DNA of 64,000 nt from Argyresthia goedartella (Eukaryota; Arthropoda; Insecta; Lepidoptera; Argyresthiidae): NCBI GenBank assembly GCA_949825045.1, contig OX463809.1, forward strand, positions 9,327,501 through 9,391,500, given 5' to 3'. The notes under the pieces were generated by a model, which had not been told where the DNA came from, made no database searches, and was given only the letters and a program-made list of their open reading frames with translations. The position numbers were made by a program, and so were the translations under genes. Each line of letters opens with the position of its first letter. Positions within the stretch are counted from its first letter, which is position 1. Below are positions 10,016 through 18,757 of the stretch, one piece after another.

Positions 10016-10420
10016 TACAGATGACGCCAAACAACTTGAACAAATGACCTTGAATGTGCAGGGCCGCAGGAACCGATATTGGGCACCGCGGTATGCGGTG
10101 CGGGGCGCGACGTGCGGAGGGGGTTTCGACTTGATGGAAGGCATACCTCCAGATTAAAATCAATGTTCTTTGTAAATTCAAATAGATTCCAATGAAGCCG
10201 AAAAATGTCGCTAAATAAGTATACAGTTTTATTTTGATAGTCATATCCACAGACCACAGACAGATTTAATGATTGGTGGATATGACTATCAAAATAAAAC
10301 TGTATACTTATTTAGAATCTACTTAGAGTTAAGTGTGTCGTTTTTTTGCGCTTAAGTGTACATGCGCAAACTTTCCCCCACCACGTCACATTTTGCTCAA
10401 GATGTTTGGCGTCATCTGTA
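10016..10420. repeat. MITE with TACAGATGACGCC ends and an inner 40-bp inverted repeat
   Basis: TACAGATGACGCCAAACAAC at 10016-10035 is answered by GTTTGGCGTCATCTGTA at 10404-10420. Inside, 10211-10250 and 10276-10315 are exact reverse complements over 40 bp around a 25-base loop. It is non-coding. The minus-strand frames seen here are chance. Confidence 0.85.
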
Positions 10421-10528
10421 AGTATCAATTATTTAATTGTTTCCTGATGACAACGTCATGAAATTCATGTTTCAAGGGTTTCTAGAGAGTAATAATATTA
10501 ATCCTTTATATTGCAAATTGTTTGTTCA

Positions 10529-10687
10529 ATGAGTGAGTTTAACATAATAAAACGCGGCCGCGGGCGCGTGTTGCTCGAAAATGGCTTCGAATATTACCGG
10601 CTCTCTAAATATCAAAATTTACAAACATTATGGAGATGTGCCATATACAAGAAAACCAAATGCAGTGGAACAGTAACCACTTCCGAA
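10529..10687 (+). pseudogene. FLYWCH zinc-finger exon of the MULE gene
   Basis: Fifty-three codons from ATG (MSEFNIIKRGRGR) to the codon GAA before a GTAATT donor. Cys residues at WRC and TKC with the upstream aromatic pair EYY suit a DNA-binding FLYWCH finger. The His pair expected next may lie in exon 2 (KHVDHD). Confidence 0.6.
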
Positions 10688-10986
10688 GTAATTACTTTTT
10701 AAATAAGTTGTGGTATGGTATGGGAAGGGGAAGGCGTAGGGGAAGGCCCAGAAGGAGATAGAGATCCCTCCATCTCCTTCTGGGCCTTCCCCTACGACCT
10801 GGATAAGCTGGATAAGTTCCTGCCTGAGTGGAATGATAAAGCTTCGGCTAGAGATGTGTGGGCTCGAACCGGTGAGGCCTTTGCCCAGCAGTGGGACACC
10901 GTGCAGGCTAAATAAAAAAAAATGGTATGGACCTAAGTTCACATACAAGGATTTGTTGTATATTTACTGCATTTTTTTTATTCTAG
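10688..10986 (+). other. Probable intron of the MULE gene, with a retroposon tail inside
   Basis: The donor is GAA|GTAATT at 10688 and the acceptor TTTTTTTATTCTAG at 10973-10986. Joining GAA to GATGAAAAG keeps frame in phase 0. Inside are a 25-bp perfect inverted repeat (10735-10759 and 10772-10796) and a fragment ending GCCCAGCAGTGGGACACC. That phrase is common at the 3' end of lepidopteran RTE-like LINEs as I recall it. Confidence 0.6.
10735..10796. repeat. 25-bp perfect inverted repeat, 12-base loop
   Basis: CGTAGGGGAAGGCCCAGAAG begins the left arm at 10735. The right arm 10772-10796 is its exact complement. It sits at the start of the LINE tail within the intron. Confidence 0.85.
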
Positions 10987-12204
10987 GATGAAAAGGAAAT
11001 AGTTAAACATGTCGACCATGACACTGCCTGCATTCCTGATACAAACAAAGAAGTCATGTCCGTTATAATCCACAAAAGTGTTGATGAAATGATGATAGGC
11101 AGTGAAACCGCACCGGCAGTGTACAAGAAAACAGTGGCTGCTTTAAAAGACACGGGAACAGATATCATTAAAGAGATACCCAGCTTCAACCAAATTAAGT
11201 CGTCGATTTACAGAAGGAGAAATAAATTAAATGAAGTTCAGAAAATGAGCTACCTAAATGACACTGTAAATGCAGTAGAAATACCTATGCCGTTTTCTAA
11301 ATTTATGTTGGCAGATTACAAAGACGAGGGCGAGGGCGTCCGTATTATAATTTTTGGCACTAAGGAAGCAAGGTCTCTTCTACGCGAAAAAGAAATATCT
11401 TGCAGACGGCACTTTCAAAATTTTCCCGGTACCTTTCACAGAGGTTTACACTATTCATGCAGATCTCGAAAGTTCTGAAGATACTATCAGTGTGATGCCT
11501 CTAATATAAGCACTTCTTAGTCACAAAACCAAAAAAGCCTACACCACACTTTTCAGTCTAATAAAAAGACAGATTCCAGATTGGAAACCTTCCGTTTTCA
11601 TTACTGATTTCGAGGAAGCCGCCATTCAAGCCATTGCTGATGTTTTCCCAAATTCCGATCATCAGGGATGTTACTATCATTTCTCAAATAAACTGTGGAG
11701 AAAATCAAAGCAATTGGGCATTAAAGACAAACGCAAGAGAAGAATCGTAAGTTTGTGCAGCATTCTTCCACTATTGCCCGAAGAACGTGTTATGGAAGGA
11801 TGGGAATATATAAAATCCCAAGTGCTGGATTTTAGTGACAGGTGCGTCTTGGATTTGAATAAGTTTATGAAATATATGAGTTTCTGGATGAAACCTAGGC
11901 ACATCAAGTCATGGACTGCCTTTGGTCGGCGCCATCGCACAACTAATGTTGTTGAGGGCTGGCATCGTGCCATTAACAGCACGTTCAAAACCAGGCCAGC
12001 GACTGTTTTTCAGTTCCTGAAAAACATAGAAAAAGATGCATCGTTTTTTTCAGTTAAAGCCATCCAAATGGCAAATTTCAAGAAAACAGCCAAACGAAGG
12101 ACAAATCAGCAGGTAGAAAACGACGCGATGATCAGAGTACCAAATGCAATTACTTAACGGTGACATTGGGATACCTTTGTTTTTAGAGAAAGTACGTTAA
12201 TATT

Positions 12205-12676
12205 TTTATCTACACACGTATCATAAACCCTCTTTACTGCGTTCAAAAACCGCACGTTAGGATCAGCATTATGTTAAACTACTTGGTAAAAACTCTTTTC
12301 GTATCTGGAAAACTACACATTATGGTCATTATGTGTAGTTTTTCTACATATAATGACATTCAAATTTCGAACGCCGACGCCCACCCGCGTGCCGTCCCTA
12401 GTTTGTTTATGAAGTTGGTACTGACATTCAAATTTCGAACGCCGATGCCCGCCTGCGAGAAGTTGGTACTACAGAACAAGTTAAACAATTGCAGAGCCAC
12501 AATGCCGGTCAAACATGCGGTTCCTGAACACATCAAAGAGAGCTTATGATATGTGTGTAGATAAACTAGTGTTTGTAACTGTACATAATTAGGCATTAAA
12601 ACTCTCGAGTGATATTATTATGAAACGAGCCGAACACTCTCGAGTTTTAATGTCCTCCATTATGCAGCAGTCACAT
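12205..12676. repeat. TTATCTACAC MITE family, copy A
   Basis: It starts TTTATCTACACACGTATCAT at about 12205. An inverted counterpart (AGAGCTTATGATATGTGTGT...GATAAAC) lies at 12537-12568. A second module, with CTCTCGAGTG inverted on itself, extends to about 12676. Two internal copies of CATTCAAATTTCGAACGCCG lie at 12357 and 12426. Other copies: 25467-25804, 36930-37369 (reverse) and 63773-63858. No coding capacity. Confidence 0.8.
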
Positions 12677-12704
12677 AAACTACTATTTTAATCCTGTTAT
12701 ACCT

Positions 12705-13078
12705 AATTTATCGAGCCTTTTTATCTGCCACAAAGTACCAGGGCAGCAGACCGTTGAAGGAGGTATTGAACATAGCATTGATAAGCTACATACCTTTATT
12801 TCATTGAAATTTTTGACGCGGCAACGATTGTGCCTATGCCACCCCATTAGGAAAAGATGTGAAGCTTTTGACAGATGTCAACATTTTTGAAACATGTCAT
12901 CATTTTTTACATAGCTTCACATCTTTTCCCAATGGGGTGGCATAGGCACAATCGTGGCCGCGTCAAAAATTTCAATGAAATAAACGTATGTAGGTACCTT
13001 ATCAATGCTGTGTTCAATACCTCCTTCAACGGTCTGCTGCCCTGGTACTTTGTGGCAGATAAAAAGGCTCGATAAATT
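12705..13078. repeat. Long fold-back repeat, two arms of about 165 bp
   Basis: Arm 12705-12868 begins AATTTATCGAGCC, includes CCAGGGCAGCAGACCGTTG, and is mirrored at 12913-13078. The 44-base loop carries a smaller pair, GACAGATGTCAAC/GAAACATGTCATC. Arm differences are few, so transcripts would form a hairpin of about 160 bp. No protein is encoded. Confidence 0.9.
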
Positions 13079-13304
13079 ACGAGTAGTGTTGTGTAACGAG
13101 TCTATATATGTAGAATTTTTGTTATCGAAGAAACACGTGTTAATTTTTGTTCATGTTACAATGTGTTAATAATAAATGACCTAAGAACTAATCAGTTTAC
13201 TTACAGCGGTTTTTATTGTTAAATACACAGGATAAACTAGTATATTCTTCAATGTTAATAATGACACAAAGTAGTGTCATTTGTACCATAGATGATACAA
13301 ATCA
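13079..13304. other. No supported gene
   Basis: AT-rich. A small inverted motif (GACACAAAGTAGTGTC at 13262-13277) is present. Confidence 0.4.
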
Positions 13305-13324
13305 ATGGTACTATAGATACCACG

Positions 13325-13558
13325 GGACATAACAGTTGGGAATATCTGAGATTGAAGCAGGGAAAAGCATAGTCTCATAAATCACAGAACTAATGGTAAA
13401 AAAAAAACCAGTAGGTCTGCCGATAGAACTACTCAACAGAACAGGTGGGAATATCTGAGATTGAAGCAGGGTGTAAAGCATAGTCTTATAAATCACAGAA
13501 CTAATGGTAAAAACAATCCCAGTAGTTCTGCCGACAGAACTACTCAACAGAACAGGGA
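13325..13558. repeat. Tandem duplication of a palindromic repeat unit (copy 3)
   Basis: A unit of about 115 bp beginning GGGAATATCTGAGATTGAAG occurs twice (near 13338 and 13447). Each ends in GTAGTTCTGCCGACAGAAC or a close variant, the inverted orientation of the modules at 8103 and 9785. It directly abuts and truncates the transposase fragment that starts at 13562. Confidence 0.8.
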
Positions 13559-13561
13559 GCA

Positions 13562-14000
13562 AAGGTAAAATTCTTGCAATTTTCGCCTGATCACTACTGG
13601 ATCGAAAATTTCAACTTCTTGTTTGCCATTTGTCCTTTTCCTCGATTATCCTGGTTTGGTTATTTTGGTACCCTTTTTTGCTGTGGTTTTACCTTCTTTA
13701 ACTACTTTATAAATTGTTGATAGACCAATACCTTAAACAAAAATAAAGTCATCATTATAGTTATAAAACTTGAGAAAATATAACCGGATCCCAGGCGACC
13801 AAATTTAAATTAAATCTGAATTATTAAATACCTACAGCTATTTTAGGTAACCGCGTATTATCCAACGATTTCGAGATTTTATTAGACACTGACCTGTAGC
13901 GGCTGCAATTTGTATTTGTAAACAAATGGTATTATTGGAGCTTCTTGCTCATTTTCAGCATCAAAAATTATTTTAATTTGAGAATAATCCTTATCTTTTG
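13562..14000 (-). pseudogene. N-terminal HTH part of a DDE_3-type transposase with an intron
   Basis: Exon frames on the minus strand read LQIQIAAATG, then GLSTIYKVVKEGKTTAKKG after removal of 13732-13893 (donor ACAG|GTCAGT, acceptor TTGTTTAAG). The result is a helix-turn-helix with the basic tail SRKRTNGKQEVEIFDP and RRKLQEFY, the usual N-terminus of insect DDE_3 proteins. A TAA interrupts it between KPG and SRKR, and an upstream TGA is also present. It is cut at 13562 by palindromic repeats. Confidence 0.5.
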
Positions 14001-14267
14001 ATTGCTTTCGGCGTGATTTTTAAACAAAATACGTACTTGCAAATATTGGAAAAACGACTGAACTCTCAACAGAACATCACACACTAACTATCTTATTATA
14101 TGTCTGTGCACACTATAACACAGATTATATAGGGATACTACGTATCACTACAACAACTGACAGAAAAGTATCCTTTTCAAAATGGTGTCAATAGTTGCCG
14201 CTTTGGCCGTTCTAGAGACAGTCATTGACGAGACATGCTTTTTATGCTAGTTGTCATTAAAAAAATA
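14001..14267. other. No supported gene
   Basis: This would be the 5' flank of the minus-strand DDE_3 fragment. No promoter motif is convincing. Confidence 0.35.
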
Positions 14268-15525
14268 TACCGTCGAATGGGGTGACTATGTGCCACATTT
14301 TGAGGTTTCTCAGCCCTAGCAAGAAAAGTACAAGTTTTTTCTTCATAAAAAAAATACACATGTATTCACCATTTATTTATTCATCAATATTTGAGATCAA
14401 TAATCGAATATGTGTAGACATTTAGAAGGGGAAAAAATATATCGGTGGCACATTCTCACTCATGGGTCGGGGGGAAAATGTGCCACGTTACATTTCCATC
14501 TTTAGATCGTACATCTTTAGGATTGGCACAAAGACACCCTAACACTATTAGAGTATATGCCATAGACAATATAATAAAAACAAAAACAATGGAGTTGTCA
14601 TACAAAAAAAAAATGTTCGTAGTAGAAAATATTCAATCTATTTCCATCAATTCAGCAATTCGAAAAAGACCCCTTTTAAATATTTGTATTGGCTCCTTTA
14701 TAATTTGAATGATGCTGGACTCTTTGTACCAAACTATATCGCTTTTATTAGGCCATTTCCAGAAGTTTCCTGATTTTTGCCTGATTTTGAAATAAAAGCA
14801 CGCTCCTCATGTTCACTGAATACAGTTTGTCCTCCGGGTCGAGGAGCTTTACCCTTTAATTTGGACGATAAAGTATTTCTGTGTACGCCGTACTTCTCTG
14901 CTGCAGCACGCACTGAAATACTTTTAGAGCGAATTTAGTCTAAAACTTTTTGTAATGTCTCCTCCGTATAGGTTTTGTATGACCTACACCCGACAGGCCT
15001 CACATATTGACGCGGCATCGTGTCCGCTGTAACAACATATTTTTTATATATTAATATTATATTATAGTAGAAGATCAGCTTTGCAACATAGCAACCCAGT
15101 AAGACCACAAGTTGGCACAATGTCACCCGCCTAGTATGAACTTTTTGAAAAATTATTTTTATTTTATTTCAAGAAAGAGATATTGGAATGATTATAAATG
15201 GATAATGACAATAACTAATAGTACTGTAGACCCAACATACCTTAAATATGACATCAGAAATAGTTTCTTTCTCACACTCAAAATTTTCCACAACAAACGA
15301 AAAAACGAACTGAAAGCATAATTTTTCACAACCATTTGACATAACAGTGTTGCCACTAAGTGTTTATTAAATGCTACCATTAATTGCCAATAAAGTAAAG
15401 AATCGTTTACTTTTAATTAGAATAAAAAATAATCTTAGACATTGGCATAAATCCATGTTTGGTGGCCCAGCACCCACATTGCACATTCTCACCTGGAAGG
15501 CACATAGTCGCCCCATTCGACGGTA
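14268..15525 (-). mobile_element. Pogo-like DNA transposon with internal loss
   Basis: Inverted ends TACCGTCGAATGGGGTGACT (14268-14287) and its complement at 15506-15525 (one mismatch nearby) are flanked by TA at 14266-14267 and 15526-15527. The TA target and a psq-type HTH gene indicate the pogo lineage of Tc1/mariner. Only the N-terminal part of the transposase remains, so the element is non-autonomous. Confidence 0.88.
14760..15018 (-). pseudogene. Pogo transposase N-terminus (HTH_psq)
   Basis: The ATG at 15018 opens MPRQYVRPVGCRSYKTYTEE. After one stop at 14935-14937 it continues ISVRAAAEKYGVHRNTLSSK, KGKAPRPGGQTVFSEHEE. That is a pipsqueak-type HTH followed by the conserved RPGGQTV link. 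The CENP-B HTH and the DDE_1 catalytic domain are absent. Confidence 0.75.
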
Positions 15526-15527
15526 TA

Positions 15528-16270
15528 AAAAATTGGCAATGCCTATAGTGAACTTTGGCGAAATTTCGTGCTTAATCTACAGAAATCATAAAAATATAAA
15601 GTTTATGTCATTCAAATCATGACGAATTAGAAGTAAATACATAGGCAGGGGTCAATCGTAATGCCAAGCAAATATCCAGGTTGCACGCGAAAGTCAGTCG
15701 AAGACAGAAATAATAGCCATGGACGTCGTAATAATCACAAAACTGAGGAAACAGATCATTCGCGTAACTACAGGAGAAACGAAATGACGTCGATAACAGA
15801 TTATACATATACGTCAATGAAGAATGAAGTGAAGATGACTTATATTCTTTTTTCTCTGAAGTGAGCAAAAAGTTATTATCACAGACCAATTAACGAAAGC
15901 CATGTCGAATCAACGCCATCTGCATTCCTAAATGCGCACTTTACAGGTTTGCCGACGGAGTGGCAACCGACGGGAGACGGAATAAAAGGCTTGTCGCGGC
16001 ATGCTCAGTTAATGTCTTTTTTATTTGAATCCTAGATTGCTAACTGTGTCGCCGACACGTGCTATTGCTACAGCCGGCACAACAAGAACAGAGTATTGTT
16101 ACTGTAGCCTGTAACTATGTAGCTATTAGAAAATGACATAAAAAACTCTACACTTAAATTCCTTAAAGCATATCATCACAAGAATTCTTAAAAATAAAAT
16201 ATACTTAATATTAATTAATACTTCAATGATAAAGAACTAATTAGGTACTCCATAAACTCGCAAAAGGTAG
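15528..16270. other. No supported gene
   Basis: Short chance frames only. The stretch 15900-16060 is less AT-rich and carries GGAGACGGAATAAAAGGC, but no element ends or protein similarity could be seen. Confidence 0.35.
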
Positions 16271-16857
16271 AGCTCTATTTTTGAATCACTCGCATGATGT
16301 AATATATCGTATGAGACATATGTCACGTTCGACTAACAAGTCGCATGACGTTGATTTTCTGCATTTTTGAATCGTTCGTAATCGGTGTTGCTAATGAATT
16401 TGGAAATGTTGATTTTTATCCGTTGCACGCAGAAAAAGTAAAAACCGGTAAATATCGCATAGGAAACGGAACGTTACATGCTCTCATATTATAGGCTGTA
16501 TGACAGTGTCTGTTCAATTAAGCTGCCTGCTAAATCCTAGCAATAATATGGAACAAATCGCACTGTTCAATCTGTCGCAAATGTCACATATTTGACATTT
16601 TGGATTCCAATTTGAAAAAACGCGCGAAAACAGCAAACTCTGACACTTCAAATTGTATTGACACTATTGACATTAGTTTTGACGTATTTGACGTTTATTC
16701 TACTATTTCTACTATTCGATTTGCGCAACGAGTGGTGCTGACTACTCGTTGCAGGCGAATGACTGAAAAATACGAAATTTCGGATGTCGAAGGAAAATCA
16801 GAAGAAAAGAGCGCTCGCGTGACATAAAAGTAATGCGAGCAATTCAAAAATAGAGCT
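16271..16857. repeat. MITE, complete copy (AGCTCTATTTTTGAAT family)
   Basis: Ends AGCTCTATTTTTGAATCACT (16271) and the complement of AGCTCTATTTTTGAATTGCT (16833-16857) form a 25-bp inverted repeat with two mismatches. An internal pair CAACGAGTGGTGCTGACTACTCGTTG is near 16727. It is non-coding. Confidence 0.85.
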
Positions 16858-16870
16858 GGGGCTGGCCAGG

Positions 16871-17340
16871 AGCTCTATTTTTGAATCACTTGCGTGGCAT
16901 AATATATCGCATGAGACATGTCACGTTCGACTTACAAGTCGCATGACGTTGATTTTCTGCATTTTTTAATCGTTCGTCATCGGTGTCGCCAATAAATTTG
17001 GAAATGTTGATTTTTAGCCGTTACACGCAGAAAAAGTAAAAACCGGTAAATATCGCATAGGAAACGGAACGATAAATGCTTTCTTATTTTATGCTGTATG
17101 ACACTTATCTGTTCAGTTAAGCTGCCTACTAAAACCTAGCAATAATATGAAACAAATCGGGCTGTTCAATCTGTCACAAATGTTACATATTTGACGTTTT
17201 GGTTTCCAATCTGAAAAAACGCGCAAAAACAGCAAACTCTGACACTTCAAATTGCTGACATCTTTGACGTATTTGACGTTTATTTATTCTACTATTCGAC
17301 TTGCGCAACGAGTGGTGCTCACCACTCGTTGCAGGCGATA
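16871..17340. repeat. MITE, second tandem copy, right end missing
   Basis: It matches 16271-16755 nearly base for base with scattered changes, starting 13 bp after the first copy ends. It stops after the internal CACTCGTTGCAGGCGA and lacks the right terminal repeat. Confidence 0.85.
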
Positions 17341-18240
17341 AATAACTAGCAATGAAGTTGCTTAAAGAAATCGTTTGCATACCTATTTAAAGGTATATCG
17401 TGTGAAACTGAAATGACATAGGCCAAACGTAAACTGTGATACGCACATAATGTTTGTTATTTCTTTTTTCGTACTTCTTTCAAAACATTTTTTTAATTCG
17501 CTGTCAAAACTTAGTTTATACAATACAAAAATTAGTTTATAAACTAACGCGTTAGTTTGTAAAATATCGACAAATTGTAAACCAGACCGACAGGGTTTAA
17601 AATTTACGTTTCTTTTGTTCTTACATGTCAACCTAACACGAAGACTATTCGGGGGCTTCGCTGCGCTTACCCCCTCCAGTCTTACGCTACCGCAGTGTTT
17701 GACCTGGTATTTCGTTTGCAATTGATGTCTAAATCAGTTCACGATGTAACGATTTTATTATAAACTAACGCATCATATCGTAAGCAGTATGGTACAGTTT
17801 ACAATTTATCGATAGTTTGTAAGCTAACACGAAACAAAAAACGTTAGATTATAAACCAACGGTTTTGACAATCTTACGGTGGCATATATAGTGCTTCATC
17901 CGAGGAGATTAATCCTACGCACGGTTTGAGCAGGAAATTGGGAAATGACAAATGCTAATGTGGTTTCATACTCTAACTAAATGAGAAGATAGATCAGGGA
18001 TGTAAGCGAGTAAAAAAGAAAAAAAAAAGCCAGGGAAATATTACACTTATCCTTACTTATTGTGGCATGAGTGGGGGGTGACACTTGCGCGTGTTAAACT
18101 TATGTATACCATTAATAGTTCGATTTTCCTGCTACGACGACTTCAGACGAAGCACTTCGTATAATTATGATAGAACTTCGCGCACAGGTAAGTTCTTTCA
18201 ATGGAGGTATTTATTGAGTGCTACATCTATGACTATAGTC
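17341..18240. other. No gene; palindrome-rich spacer
   Basis: Several TTTATAAACTAACGCGTTAG-like palindromes (17515-17560) and degenerate repeats at 17755-17880 suggest a decayed DNA transposon about 500 bp long. No TIR pair could be fixed. Confidence 0.4.
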
Positions 18241-18757
18241 AAAATCAATAATAATAATAATAATACCTTGGACACTATTTACACACATTGATCTAGCCAC
18301 AAACTAGGATTCGCCGTATATTGGGTACTAGACAACGATACACATACTTATATAGATAAATATTATACTTAGATAGATAAACAACCAAATTTTTATGTTT
18401 ATGTTATGTTTGGAGGTAAATCGATATTCACCCAGATGTGAAGGTGAGTAGAACCTTGCAAAAGGCAAAGAGATGTTGTCATCTGAACGAAATTAAAATA
18501 AGTATCGAAATTTGGTATCGAAACTTTACCCTTTCACATATCGACATTATTTTATTGTCGATTTCGTTAAGTTCATGGAACTTCTGTCTTTCATGCCCTA
18601 ATTCACAACTGTTAAAGTTAGATAGGTAAACAACCATGACTAGGGTACAAACATCCGTTCTCATCAAACAAATATTTGCTCCCACCGGGACTCGAACCCG
18701 GGACCCTAGGCTTCGTAGGCAGGGTCACTGCCGACTCGGCCATTCGGGTCGTCAATG
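18241..18757 (-). mobile_element. tRNA-derived SINE, full length, with a nested insertion
   Basis: On the minus strand the head (18753-18680) carries an A-box-like TGGCCGAGTCGG (18742-18731) and a B-box GGTTCGAGTCC (18698-18688). A body follows (AAATATTTGTTTGATGAGAA), then a tail ending in (ATT)n at about 18241-18270. A 232-bp insert (18388-18619) is flanked by near-identical 17-mers AGATAGATAAACAACCA. The head is the internal pol III promoter. A related headless copy lies at 46113-46310. Confidence 0.85.
18388..18619. mobile_element. 232-bp insert inside the SINE
   Basis: It is bounded by 18371-18387 and 18620-18636 (16 of 17 bases identical), consistent with a target-site duplication. Its interior has TATCGAAATTTGGTATCGAA and ATCGACATTATTTTATTGTC motifs but no coding frame. 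The family is unknown. Confidence 0.6.

Larger units (their letters stand above)
10529..12157 (+). pseudogene. FLYWCH + MULE transposase gene, broken
   Basis: The ATG at 10529 opens a FLYWCH-type zinc finger (RGRGRVLLENG, then WRCAIYKKTKC), apparently spliced at 10688 to an exon starting at 10987. The transposase follows: a domain starting near IYRRRNKL, then the catalytic segments ADGTFKIFP (Asp), ITDFEEAA (Asp), CYYHF and NVVEGWHRA (Glu). A frameshift near 11397 and an in-frame TAA in MPLI*ALL near 11508 disable it. FLYWCH-MULE fusions are a known insect Mutator-like class. No terminal inverted repeat pair was found for this copy. Confidence 0.8.

Noticed and set aside
12700..13080. CRISPR array or phage-like repeat block
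   Set aside because: It is a single fold-back with two arms, and the genome is clearly eukaryotic. No spaced direct repeats exist in the window.
18680..18755. A tRNA gene on the minus strand
   Set aside because: A- and B-box and T-arm sequences are present, but they lead into a SINE body and an (ATT)n tail, and a second copy exists. It is a SINE head, not a tRNA gene.
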